DNA of 64,000 nucleotides from CAIQPV01 sp963719855 (GTDB lineage: Bacteria; Pseudomonadota; Gammaproteobacteria; Burkholderiales; Gallionellaceae), in the NCBI GenBank assembly GCA_963719855.1, contig CAVRDK010000001.1, positions 434,001 to 498,000 on the forward strand. The letters are read 5' to 3'. This document shows, piece after piece, positions 41,785 through 51,015 of the stretch. The position numbers were made by a program, and so were the translations under genes. Under the pieces are notes generated by a model, which was not told where the DNA came from, did no database searches, and was given only the letters and a program-made list of their open reading frames with translations. Every line of letters begins with the position of its first letter. Position 1 is the first letter of the stretch.

Positions 41785-43243
41785 AGCCGGGCTGCTCGGT
41801 CAACTGGCGCGGCGGGTGGATGACTACCGCTTCACGCTGCGGCTGGGCGAGCAGGGACGCGTGACCTCGGTGGGTGATGGCATCGCCTGGGTGCATGGCC
41901 TGCCCTCGGCGGCGGCGGAGGAAATCCTGCACTTCGAGGACGGCAGCCGAGGCATGGTGTTCGAACTGCAACAGGAGCGCCTCGGGGTGATCCTGCTCGA
42001 CCCGGAGGCGAATGTCGCTTCGGATTCGCTGGTTTCGCATACCGGCGAGCGCCTCGAAATCGGCGTCGGCGACGGGCTGCTCGGGCGCGTGGTCGATCCG
42101 CTGGGCAAGCCGCTCGACGGCCTGCCGCCCTATGCTGCCGACGGATACGCCCCGCTGGAGAGCGCCTCGCCGCCCATCGTGGCGCGGGACTTCGTCAACC
42201 GCCCGCTCTACACTGGCTCCAAGGTAGTCGATACGCTGATCCCCATCGGTCGCGGCCAGCGCCAGCTTATCATCGGCGATTCCGGCACCGGCAAGACTTC
42301 GCTGGCGCTGGATACCGTGGTGGCGCAGGCAGGCCAGGGGGTGAAGTGCGTGTATGTCATGATCGGGCAGAAACGCTCCGAGGCGGCCATGGTTATCGAC
42401 CTGCTGCAGCGCAATGGGGCCATGGTCTATACCACCGTCGTGGTGGGCGAGGCTACGGCCACGCCGGGCATGAAGTATCTCGCCCCCTTCGCCGGGTGCG
42501 CCATCGCCGAGGGCTGGATGCGTCGCGGCGAAGACACGCTGGTGATCTACGACGACCTCACCACCCACGCCCGCGCCTACCGCGAGCTGTCGCTGCTGAT
42601 GCATCGCCCGCCGGGGCGGGAGGCTTATCCCGGCGACATCTTCTACCTGCACGCGCGCCTGCTCGAACGCTCCACCCGGCTCGCGCAGGAACACGGCGGC
42701 GGCAGCCTCACCGCGCTGCCTCTGGTGGAAACCGAGGAAGGCGAGATCGCCGCCTACATCCCCACCAATCTCATCTCGATTACCGACGGCCAGATCTATC
42801 TCGACCGCCGCCTGTTCGCCGCCGGAGTGCTGCCCGCAGTAGATGTGCCGCTGTCGGTGTCGCGCATCGGCGGCAAGGCACAGCACCCGCGCATCCGCGA
42901 AGAGGCGGGCAGGATGAAGCTCGACTACCTGCAATTTCTCGAACTGGAAGTCTTCACTCGCTTCGGTACCAAGCTGGAAGCTGGCGCCGAGGCCAAAATC
43001 CGGCGCGGACGGCTGCTGCGCGAAATCCTCAAGCAAGATCGCCTGACACCGTTGTCCGCCAACTTCCAGCTTGCATGGCTGATCGCCTTCAACGCCGGAA
43101 TGCTCGACAACTTCGAATTGAAAAGCTTGCCCGACGCTCTGCAAAAAATGCGGGAAGGGCTGGAGCGCGAACCGCTGCCGCTGGATACGACCCGCAACGA
43201 GTGGCTGGCTCGGCTGCATAGCTGGCTAGTCGATGCACCATGA
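41774..43243 (+). CDS. atpA: N-type ATPase alpha subunit
   Basis: 489 aa. P-loop GDSGTGKTSLALDT near 170-183, VYVMIGQKRSEAAMV, and ALPLVETEEGEIAAYIPTNL with ISITDGQIYLD. It is the non-catalytic nucleotide-binding subunit. Slightly shorter than F-type alpha, as expected for this group. It overlaps atpG by 4 nt. Confidence 0.94.
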   Translation: MAAEAGLLGQLARRVDDYRFTLRLGEQGRVTSVGDGIAWVHGLPSAAAEEILHFEDGSRGMVFELQQERLGVILLDPEANVASDSLVSHTGERLEIGVGDGLLGRVVDPLGKPLDGLPPYAADGYAPLESASPPIVARDFVNRPLYTGSKVVDTLIPIGRGQRQLIIGDSGTGKTSLALDTVVAQAGQGVKCVYVMIGQKRSEAAMVIDLLQRNGAMVYTTVVVGEATATPGMKYLAPFAGCAIAEGWMRRGEDTLVIYDDLTTHARAYRELSLLMHRPPGREAYPGDIFYLHARLLERSTRLAQEHGGGSLTALPLVETEEGEIAAYIPTNLISITDGQIYLDRRLFAAGVLPAVDVPLSVSRIGGKAQHPRIREEAGRMKLDYLQFLELEVFTRFGTKLEAGAEAKIRRGRLLREILKQDRLTPLSANFQLAWLIAFNAGMLDNFELKSLPDALQKMREGLEREPLPLDTTRNEWLARLHSWLVDAP

Positions 43244-44085
43244 GCGGCCAGGCCGAACTCGCGCAGCGCTTCGCGCGCCTCAAGGAAATCAGCGGCATTA
43301 TGACGGCGATGAAGGGGCTATCGCTGGTGGAGACGCGCAAGCTCGCCCGCTTCATCGGCCACCAGCGCCGCATGAAAGCCAACATCGAGGCCGCCGCCGC
43401 CGATTTTCTGAACTTTTTCCCTGTCGCGGGCGCGGACGAAACGCAGCCCGCAATCCTGTTGCTGATCGGTTCGGAGCGCGGTTTCTGTGGCAACTTCAAC
43501 GAGCGTGTGCTGGCAGCCATGGCCGCGCTCCCGAACCATGATCACCCCCCTGCCCTGCTGATACTGGGCCATCGTCTGGGAACGAAACTGGAAACCCACC
43601 CCAGCGTACTCGCCAGGCTCGATGGCCCAACCGTGACGGAAGACGTGCCTGCCGTGCTAAATCGTCTGATGGATGCCTTGCATGCTGCGAGCCGACAGCT
43701 TTCCGGCACGGGCGCGGCACTGTTTTGCCTGGCTCACGGCAGCGAGGGCGAAGGCGGGGGGGAACCTGAACTCAAACGCCTGCTGCCGCTGGCACTGCCG
43801 CCAGCACCCCATCGCGCGCATCCGCCGGGGCTGCAAATCGCGTCCCCGGAATTTTTCGCCGAACTGCTCGACCAGTACTTGCTGGCGACGCTATACGGCC
43901 TGCTCTACGAATCGCTGGCAGCGGAAAACCGCCAGCGTCTGGCGCACATGGAGCATGCCCTGGATCGCCTCGACGAGACCATCGCCCACCTCGCGCTCAA
44001 ACGTAACGCCCTGCGTCAAGAAAAAATCGTGGAGGAAATCGAAGTGATCCTGTCCAGCCAGCAGGCGTTCGCGGAACATAAATGA
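43240..44085 (+). CDS. atpG: N-type ATPase gamma subunit
   Basis: 281 aa. N-terminal helix LKEISGIMTAMKGLSLVETR, GSERGFCGNFNERV, and C-terminal helix LALKRNALRQEKIVEEIEVI, which form the central shaft. More divergent than F-type gamma, as is usual for N-ATPases. Last gene of the operon; a 130-nt gap without a clear terminator separates it from pntA. Confidence 0.92.
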   Translation: MSGQAELAQRFARLKEISGIMTAMKGLSLVETRKLARFIGHQRRMKANIEAAAADFLNFFPVAGADETQPAILLLIGSERGFCGNFNERVLAAMAALPNHDHPPALLILGHRLGTKLETHPSVLARLDGPTVTEDVPAVLNRLMDALHAASRQLSGTGAALFCLAHGSEGEGGGEPELKRLLPLALPPAPHRAHPPGLQIASPEFFAELLDQYLLATLYGLLYESLAAENRQRLAHMEHALDRLDETIAHLALKRNALRQEKIVEEIEVILSSQQAFAEHK

Positions 44086-44216
44086 AAACCGCAAAAAGAA
44101 GGTTGATAGTAGGAAGATTTTTGAAGTAACATCACGCCCCGGCGCTGCCAGACACAATTTTTTAATGGCGCGCGACAAGGACAATCAAGAATAATTTTAT
44201 TGAAACGGAAGACTAC

Positions 44217-45800
44217 ATGCCTTTGATGATAGGAGTTCCACGGGAAATAGCCGCAGGGGAAAAGCGCGTTGCCACCGTGCCGGATGTTGTTGAAAAGCTC
44301 ATCAAGCTGGGTTTTACGGTTGCCGTAGAATCCGGTGCCGGAGATGCGGCGAATTTTAGTGACGATACTTACCGCGCCGCAGGTGCAACGATCATAGAAG
44401 GAGCGGCCAAGCTGTGGGCAGCGTCTGACATCGTGTTCAAGGTATGCGTACCGACGACGGAAGAAGTCAGTCTCCTGCGCGAAGGCGGCCACTTGATCGG
44501 TTTCATCTGGCCCGCGCAAAATCCAGAATTGATGCAGCAACTGACGGCGAAGAAGGCAACCGTGCTGGCCATAGACTGTCTGCCGCGCATGTTGAGCCGC
44601 GCCCAAAAGATGGACGCGCTGACCTCACAGGCTGGCGTAGCCGGCTACCGGGCAGTCATCGAGGCCGCTAACGCCTTCGGACGTTTCTTCAACGGCCAGA
44701 TCACGGCTGCGGGCAAGGTTCCGCCAGCCAAGGTCTTCATCGCCGGTGCGGGCGTGGCCGGCCTAGCTGCCATCGGTACCGCCGCCGGTCTGGGCGCCAT
44801 CGTGCGTGCCAACGACACCCGTGCCGAAGTGGCCGATCAGGTCAAATCCTTGGGCGGCGAATTCGTGAAAGTCGAATATGAGGAAGAAGGTGGCGGCGGC
44901 GGCGGCTACGCCAAGGTGATGAGCGAGGGCTTCCAGCAGGCACAGCGCGAGATGTACGCCAAGCAGGCGAAGGAAGTGGACATCATCATCACGACCGCAT
45001 TGATCCCGGGTAAGCCCGCGCCCAAGCTGATCACCGCCGAGATGGTGCAGTCGATGAAGCCGGGTAGTGTCATCGTCGACATGGCGGCCGAACGGGGTGG
45101 CAATTGCGAACTGACCGAACCGGGTCAGGCGGTGGTAAAGCATGGCGTGACCATCGTCGGTTACACCGATCTGAATAGTCGTTTGGCCAAGCAGTCTTCT
45201 ACCCTGTATGGAACCAATCTGTTCCGTCTGACCGAAGAGTTGTGCAAGACCAAGGACGGCATCATCAACGTCAATATGGACGACGACGCCATTCGCGGCC
45301 TGACGGTTATCAAGGATGGCGTGGTCACCTGGCCTGCGCCTGCACCGAAACTGTCGGCAGATCCGGCCAAACCTGCTGCCAAGCCGATTGCAGCGCCTTC
45401 CGCGCACGGCCATGGCGGCGGTGGCGCACCGGCTTCCGGCGGCAAAACGGCGGTGATATTCAGTGTCGCAGCGTTGCTGTTCCTGCTCATCGGCGCCTAC
45501 GCGCCAGCAGCGTTCCTCGGCCACTTCACCGTATTCATACTCGCTTGTTTCGTCGGCTACATGGTGGTGTGGAATGTCACCCCGGCCCTGCACACGCCTC
45601 TGATGAGCGTCACCAATGCGATCAGTAGCATCATCGCCATCGGTGCGCTGGTGCAAATCGCGCCTCCGCTGATGGGCGGCGGAGATCGACCCGATGACTG
45701 GATACGCTGGCTGGCGGTAGCGGGAATCGCGCTCACCTCGGTCAATATGTTCGGCGGCTTCGCCGTCACCCAGCGCATGCTGGCGATGTTCCGTAAGTGA
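44217..45800 (+). CDS. pntA: NAD(P) transhydrogenase alpha subunit
   Basis: 527 aa. Domain I binds NAD(H): IGVPREIAAGEKRVATVPD at the start and AGAGVAGLAAIGTAAGLGAI. After a flexible linker (AAKPIAAPSAHGHGGGG) come four membrane helices (AVIFSVAALLFLLIGAYAPA onward). PntAB couples proton flow to NADP+ reduction by NADH. The gene is a full fused alpha, not the split PntAA/PntAB form. pntB follows after an 84-nt gap holding a dispersed hairpin. Confidence 0.95.
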   Translation: MPLMIGVPREIAAGEKRVATVPDVVEKLIKLGFTVAVESGAGDAANFSDDTYRAAGATIIEGAAKLWAASDIVFKVCVPTTEEVSLLREGGHLIGFIWPAQNPELMQQLTAKKATVLAIDCLPRMLSRAQKMDALTSQAGVAGYRAVIEAANAFGRFFNGQITAAGKVPPAKVFIAGAGVAGLAAIGTAAGLGAIVRANDTRAEVADQVKSLGGEFVKVEYEEEGGGGGGYAKVMSEGFQQAQREMYAKQAKEVDIIITTALIPGKPAPKLITAEMVQSMKPGSVIVDMAAERGGNCELTEPGQAVVKHGVTIVGYTDLNSRLAKQSSTLYGTNLFRLTEELCKTKDGIINVNMDDDAIRGLTVIKDGVVTWPAPAPKLSADPAKPAAKPIAAPSAHGHGGGGAPASGGKTAVIFSVAALLFLLIGAYAPAAFLGHFTVFILACFVGYMVVWNVTPALHTPLMSVTNAISSIIAIGALVQIAPPLMGGGDRPDDWIRWLAVAGIALTSVNMFGGFAVTQRMLAMFRK

Positions 45801-45855
45801 GCTAGTAGCAAAACCAGGTTGGTTACCCGCTACAAGCTACTGGCTACCAGCTAGA
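45801..45855. repeat. dispersed hairpin repeat (AGCTGGTAGC family), degenerate copy 2
   Basis: GCTAGTAGC on the left and GCTACAAGCTAC-TGGCTACCAGCTAG on the right form an imperfect stem between pntA and pntB. Right-arm words (GGCTACCAGCTA, ACAAGCTA) are the same as in the copies at 24664-24711 and 57791-57831. It could lower expression of pntB relative to pntA. Confidence 0.6.
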
Positions 45856-45884
45856 ACCAACTGATTAATGTTAAGGTAAATACT

Positions 45885-47304
45885 ATGTCTGCAAGCTTGG
45901 CAACCGTCTCGTATATCGGCGCGACTATTCTTTTTATCCTCAGCCTCGGTGGCCTCTCCAACCCCGAGAGTTCACGGCGCGGCAATCTCTACGGCATGAT
46001 CGGCATGACCATCGCCGTGCTGGCGACGGTCTTCGGCCCCCGCGTTTCGATGGCAGGTATTCCCTGGATCATCGGCTCCATGGCGGTGGGCGGCAGCATC
46101 GGAATCTTCGCCGCCCGCAAAGTGCAAATGACGCAAATGCCGGAACTGGTCGCGCTGATGCACAGCCTGGTCGGCCTCGCCGCCGCACTGGTCGGCTATG
46201 CGAATTACATCGATCCGGGAGCGGCGTTCCAATTAACCAGCGCAGAAAAGTCCATCCACGAGATGGAGATTTATATCGGCATCCTGATCGGCGCGGTGAC
46301 TTTCTCCGGCTCCATCATCGCCTTCGGCAAACTCTCGGGCAAGATCGGCGGCAAGCCCATGCTCCTGCCCGGACGTCACTTGACTGAATCTCTTGGGACT
46401 GCTGGTCGTCATCTTCTTCGGCTGGCAGTTTCTGCACACCGAAACGGTGGGAGCTGGCTTGATTTCGCTGACCGTGATGACCGTGATTGCGCTGCTGTTC
46501 GGCATCCATATGGTGATGGCCATCGGCGGCGCCGACATGCCGGTGGTGGTTTCCATGCTGAACAGCTACTCCGGCTGGGCGGCGGCGGCAACCGGCTTCA
46601 TGCTGAACAACGACTTGCTGATTGTCACCGGCGCGCTGGTAGGTTCTTCCGGCGCGATCCTCTCCTACATCATGTGCCGCGCGATGAACCGCAATTTTAT
46701 CAGCGTCATCGCGGGCGGCTTCGGCACTGGCGGCGGCACAGTTGTTGCGGCCAGCGGCGACGCACAACCGGTCGGCGAAGTGACACCTATCAGTTCGGTC
46801 GAAACCGCCGAACTGCTGCGCGAAGCCAAGAACGTCATCATCGTTCCGGGCTATGGCATGGCTGTAGCGCAAGCCCAGCATACGGTTTACGAAATCACCC
46901 AGCACTTGCGCGCGCAAGGCGTCAACGTGCGTTTCGGCATCCACCCTGTCGCCGGACGTATGCCCGGCCACATGAACGTGTTGCTGGCCGAGGCCAAAGT
47001 GCCTTACGACATCGTGTTCGAAATGGACGAGCTCAACGCGGATTTCCCGAATACCGATGTCGCCATGGTAATCGGCGCAAATGACATCGTGAATCCTGCA
47101 GCGCAGGATGACCCAAACAGCCCCATCGCCGGGATGCCGGTGCTGGAAGTCTGGAAGGCCAAGACCTCCATCGTGATGAAGCGCAGCATGGCTTCCGGCT
47201 ATGCGGGCGTCGATAATCCACTCTTCTACAAGGAAAACAACCGCATGCTGTTCGGCGATGCAAAGAAGATGCTGGACGAAGTGCTTGTCGCGCTAAAGTC
47301 ATAA
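45885..47304 (+). pseudogene. pntB: NAD(P) transhydrogenase beta subunit, frameshifted
   Basis: Both parts of PntB are present but in different frames. Frame one covers MSASLATVSYIGATILFILS to KPMLLPGRH; frame two continues LNLLGLLVVIFFGWQFLHTE through the membrane helices to the NADP-binding domain (YGMAVAQAQHTVYEITQHL, MDELNADF, GANDIVNPAA). The break is near 46376-46386, at CGTCACTTGACTGAATC, where removing one base restores the reading frame and a ~472-aa protein. Real inactivation or a sequence error cannot be told apart here. If real, PntA alone would not function. Confidence 0.88.
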
Positions 47305-47309
47305 GCTCC

Positions 47310-47380
47310 GTAGGGTGGGCACGTTTTTGTGCCCACGCGGCAATAAAATCCGCGTGGGCACAAAGGCGTGCCCACCCTAC
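47310..47380. repeat. inverted repeat of the GTAGGGTGGGCAC type
   Basis: GTAGGGTGGGCACG...TGTGCCCACGCGG and CCGCGTGGGCACAAAG...CGTGCCCACCCTAC form a 31/31-nt near-perfect hairpin with loop CAATAAAAT. This sequence family is common between genes in betaproteobacteria. A degenerate fragment (GCGTGGGCACTTCGTGCCCC) recurs near 52349. It lies after pntB and may end its transcription. Confidence 0.85.
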
Positions 47381-47482
47381 ACAACGATTCACGGCAGAAA
47401 CAATTCCGCTATAATGTTGAAAAACATGTCGCAGAAGCATGTCGCAGAAATATTTTCATCCAGCCGGATTTTAGGATAATTC

Positions 47483-48901
47483 GTGATTAAAAAAATACTC
47501 GTTGCCAACCGTGGGGAAATTGCGGTTCGCATTGTGCGCGCGTGCTCTGAAATGGGCATCAAGTCGGTCGCCATCTACACGGATGCCGATCGCCATGCGC
47601 TGCACGTAAAGAAAGCGGACGAGGCCTACCACATCGGCTCCGAGCCGGTCACCGGCTACCTTAACGCGCATAACATCGTCAATGTTGCGGTAACCTCGGG
47701 GTGCGATGCACTGCATCCGGGCTATGGCTTCCTTTCGGAAAATCCAGAATTGGCGGAAATTTGCGCCCGTCGCGACATCAAGTTCATCGGCCCGAATGCG
47801 GATGTAATCCGTCAGATGGGCGATAAAATCCAGGCGCGCAATGCCATGATAGCCGCAGGCATTCCTTGCGTGCCGGGCAGCGACGGCAACCTCGCCGATG
47901 TTGAAGAAGCACGCGTACTGGCAAACAAAATCGGCTACCCCGTCATGCTCAAGGCCACCAACGGCGGCGGCGGACGCGGCATACGCCGTTGCGATAATGA
48001 GAAAGACCTGCTCAGCAACTATGACCGGGTGATCTCAGAGGCCAGCAAGGCTTTCGGCAAGCCGGAAGTTTTCCTGGAAAAATGCGTGGTAAACCCACGT
48101 CACATCGAAGTACAGGTGCTGGGCGACAGCCACGGCAACGTGATCCATCTGTTCGAGCGCGACTGCTCCATCCAGCGTCGCAACCAGAAGCTGATCGAGA
48201 TTGCTCCTTCGCCACAGATCACTCAGGCGCAACGCGAATACATCGGCGACCTGGGTGTCAAAGCTGCTCGTGCCGTGGGTTATGAAAATGCGGGTACGGT
48301 CGAATTTCTGCTCGACCAGGACAACACTTTCTATTTCATGGAAATGAATACCCGCATACAGGTTGAGCATACCGTGACGGAAACCATTACCGGCATCGAC
48401 CTCGTGCAGGAGCAGATTCGCATCGCCGATGGTTTACCACTGCAATACAAACAGGAAGACGTTAACTTTCGTGGCTACGCCATGGAATTCCGCATCAATG
48501 CTGAAGACCCCAAGAATGGTTTCCTGCCCAGCTTTGGCAAGATCACCCGCTACTATGCGCCGGGTGGCCCCGGCGTGCGCATCGATGCCGCCATGTATAG
48601 CGGTTATGTGATCCCACCCTATTTCGACTCGATGTGCGCCAAGCTCACCGTTTGGGCGCTCACTTGGGAAGGCGTGGTCGAACGCGGTCGCCGGGCACTT
48701 AGCGACATGGTGGTCTATGGTGTCAAGACGACCATTCCATATTATCAGGAAATCCTGAAACACCCCGACTTCAGGAATGCTGACTTTAATACCGGCTTCG
48801 TGGAATCCCACCCGGAGTTGGTCAATTACGTCACCAAAGTTCCGCCGGAACTCAGGGCAGCAGCCATTGCGGCTGCCATAGCGGCGCACGAAGGTATCTA
48901 A
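47483..48901 (+). CDS. pycA: pyruvate carboxylase subunit A (biotin carboxylase)
   Basis: 472 aa from the GTG at 47483 (TTAGGATAATTC before it). Biotin carboxylase ATP-grasp: IKKILVANRGEIAVRIVRA, KATNGGGGRGIRRC, FMEMNTRIQVEHTVTE with the catalytic Glu/Arg. It carboxylates biotin on the partner subunit. Because pycB follows after 30 nt, this is the A subunit of a two-subunit pyruvate carboxylase and not AccC of acetyl-CoA carboxylase. Confidence 0.92.
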   Translation: MIKKILVANRGEIAVRIVRACSEMGIKSVAIYTDADRHALHVKKADEAYHIGSEPVTGYLNAHNIVNVAVTSGCDALHPGYGFLSENPELAEICARRDIKFIGPNADVIRQMGDKIQARNAMIAAGIPCVPGSDGNLADVEEARVLANKIGYPVMLKATNGGGGRGIRRCDNEKDLLSNYDRVISEASKAFGKPEVFLEKCVVNPRHIEVQVLGDSHGNVIHLFERDCSIQRRNQKLIEIAPSPQITQAQREYIGDLGVKAARAVGYENAGTVEFLLDQDNTFYFMEMNTRIQVEHTVTETITGIDLVQEQIRIADGLPLQYKQEDVNFRGYAMEFRINAEDPKNGFLPSFGKITRYYAPGGPGVRIDAAMYSGYVIPPYFDSMCAKLTVWALTWEGVVERGRRALSDMVVYGVKTTIPYYQEILKHPDFRNADFNTGFVESHPELVNYVTKVPPELRAAAIAAAIAAHEGI

Positions 48902-48931
48902 TTTCAACCTGACATCAATAAAGTTAACAAC

Positions 48932-50779
48932 ATGGCAAAGACCCTTATATCCGAATTAGTCCTGCGTGACGGCCATCAATCCCTGATCGCAACGCGCATG
49001 CGCACCGACGACATGCTGCCCATCTGCGCCAAACTGGATAGTCTCGATTTCTGGTCTATGGAAGCATGGGGCGGTGCAACCTTCGATTCATGCGTGCGCT
49101 TCTTGAAAGAAGACCCGTGGGAGCGCCTCAAGAAACTGCGCAAGGCATTGCCAAACAGCCGCATCCAGATGCTGCTGCGCGGCCAGAACCTGCTCGGCTA
49201 CCGGCACTATTCCGATGACGTGGTGCGCGCATTTGTGGCCAAGTCCGCCAACAACGGCGTGGATGTATTCCGCATTTTTGACGCCATGAATGACATGCGC
49301 AATCTGCGCGTTTCCATCGAAGCGGTTAAAAAAACCGGCAAACATGCCGAAGGTTGCATCAGCTACACCACCAGCCCGGTGCATGACATTCCGCAATTCG
49401 TCCTGTTGGCCGGTGAACTTGAAGCCTTGGGCTGCGACACCATCTGCATCAAGGACATGGCTGGACTGCTCACGCCCTACGCCACCTTCGAACTGGTAAC
49501 AGCCTTACGCGCTGCCATCAATATTCCCATACACCTGCACAGCCACTCCACATCAGGTTTGTCCGCCATGTGTTTCCTCAAGGCCGTGGAAGCGGGGGCC
49601 ACCATGCTGGATACCTGCAACTCTTCTTTCGGTGAAGGCGCCAGCCATTCCTCGACCGAGAGCATCGTCGCTGCGCTGCAAGGCACTCCATACGACACAG
49701 GCCTGGACTTGGGCGCACTCCAGGAAATCACCGCCTACTTCACCGAAGTGCGCAAAAAATACTGGCAGTTCGAAAGCGCCTTCACCGGCGTGGACACGCG
49801 CGTGCTGGTCAATCATGTGCCGGGTGGCATGATCTCCAACCTGTCCAACCAGCTCAAAGAATTGGACGCACTCAACCGCATCGACGAAGTGCTGGACGAA
49901 ATACCGCGCGTGCGCGAAGACATGGGCTACCCGCCTCTGGTTACGCCAACCTCGCAGATCGTCGGCACCCAGGCCGTGCTGAACGTCCTGACTGGCAGAC
50001 GCTACAAATCCGTCACCAATGAAGTCAAGAACTACCTGCTCGGCCACTACGGCAAGGCACCGGGCAAGATCAACGAACAAGTTAGAAAAGATGCAGTCGG
50101 CGATGATGAAGTTGTGACCTGTCGCCCGGCAGATTTGCTGGAAGATGAAATGAATAAACTCAAAGCCGAGAGCGAAACTTTTGCACAAAATGAGGAAGAT
50201 GTACTCACTTACGCCATGTTCCCGGAACTGGCAAAAACTTTCCTGCAAGAGCGCAACGCCAACACTCTCAAGCCTGAGCCGTTGTTACCCAAAGAAACCG
50301 CCCCCACCTCCTCCGAGCGTTATGCTCCGAATGAATTCAAGGTTACGCTGCATGGCGAAACCTTCCATATCAAACTCACCGGCAGCGGCCACCACGGGGA
50401 AACCCAGCGTCCGTTCTATGTTTCCGTTGATGGCATTTCGGAAGAAGCAATAGTCGAAACACTGAATGAAATCGAGGTTTCCGGCAGCAAGAGCAACGGC
50501 AAGAAAAAAGCTGCCGAAAAAGCTGCAACATCAAGCCGTCCGCGCCCATCTCATCAGGGCTGTGTGACCACCGCCATGCCCGGCACCATCGTTGAGGTCA
50601 AGGCCAAGGTTGGAGATCAAGTCGAAGCGGGGGATGGTGTGCTGGTCATCGAAGCCATGAAGATGGAAAACGAAATCCAGGCACCGCAAAGCGGCGTGGT
50701 GATCAGCGTCCACGTCAAGAAGGGTGACAGCGTAGCGCCGGATGAAACTCTGGTTGAAATTCAATATACTTCTGAATAA
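48932..50779 (+). CDS. pycB: pyruvate carboxylase subunit B (carboxyltransferase-BCCP)
   Basis: 615 aa. Carboxyltransferase domain at about 5-460 (ELVLRDGHQSLIATRM, MEAWGGATFDSCVRFL, ICIKDMAGLLTPY, HLHSHSTSGLS metal His) and a C-terminal biotinyl domain with the VIEAMKMENE biotin-lysine site near 581. It makes oxaloacetate from pyruvate with pycA. An oxaloacetate decarboxylase alpha role (oadA) is possible, since the families are close, but no oadB/oadG genes are present and pycA is adjacent. Confidence 0.92.
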   Translation: MAKTLISELVLRDGHQSLIATRMRTDDMLPICAKLDSLDFWSMEAWGGATFDSCVRFLKEDPWERLKKLRKALPNSRIQMLLRGQNLLGYRHYSDDVVRAFVAKSANNGVDVFRIFDAMNDMRNLRVSIEAVKKTGKHAEGCISYTTSPVHDIPQFVLLAGELEALGCDTICIKDMAGLLTPYATFELVTALRAAINIPIHLHSHSTSGLSAMCFLKAVEAGATMLDTCNSSFGEGASHSSTESIVAALQGTPYDTGLDLGALQEITAYFTEVRKKYWQFESAFTGVDTRVLVNHVPGGMISNLSNQLKELDALNRIDEVLDEIPRVREDMGYPPLVTPTSQIVGTQAVLNVLTGRRYKSVTNEVKNYLLGHYGKAPGKINEQVRKDAVGDDEVVTCRPADLLEDEMNKLKAESETFAQNEEDVLTYAMFPELAKTFLQERNANTLKPEPLLPKETAPTSSERYAPNEFKVTLHGETFHIKLTGSGHHGETQRPFYVSVDGISEEAIVETLNEIEVSGSKSNGKKKAAEKAATSSRPRPSHQGCVTTAMPGTIVEVKAKVGDQVEAGDGVLVIEAMKMENEIQAPQSGVVISVHVKKGDSVAPDETLVEIQYTSE

Positions 50780-50801
50780 ACCCAAAACCTCAATCTCACC
50801 A

Positions 50802-50925
50802 CAGAGACACAGAGGCACAGAGGAAAAACAATTGGTTGCTTTAATCTCTGGAGCTCACCCACAGGTTGATCTACATCGAATCAAACTCATTGATCCCTGT
50901 TTTTCTCTGTGCCTCTGTGTCTCTG
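50802..50925. repeat. long inverted repeat of the ACAGAGACACAGAGGCACAGAG type
   Basis: Left arm 50802-50829 (CAGAGACACAGAGGCACAGA, then GGAAAAAC) and right arm 50899-50925 are complementary apart from one missing base, with a 69-nt spacer. This CAGAGACACAGAGGCACAGAG word is a known type of intergenic repetitive sequence in environmental proteobacteria. It lies after pycB and may act as terminator. Confidence 0.85.
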
Positions 50926-50933
50926 ATAGAACT

Positions 50934-50984
50934 ACTAGCCATTCGACTAAGCTGCCAAAAGACGCCAGCCAAGTCGCTGGTTAT
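50934..50984. repeat. 51-bp dispersed repeat, copy 2
   Basis: ACTAGCCATTCGACTAAGCT...CAAGTCGCTGGTTAT; 42 of 51 positions match copy 1 at 37354-37404. It lies just after the CACAGAG inverted repeat and before the CitE-like gene. Confidence 0.7.
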
Positions 50985-51015
50985 GTGGTGAAGAATTTAG
51001 GATTAACTTCCGTAT

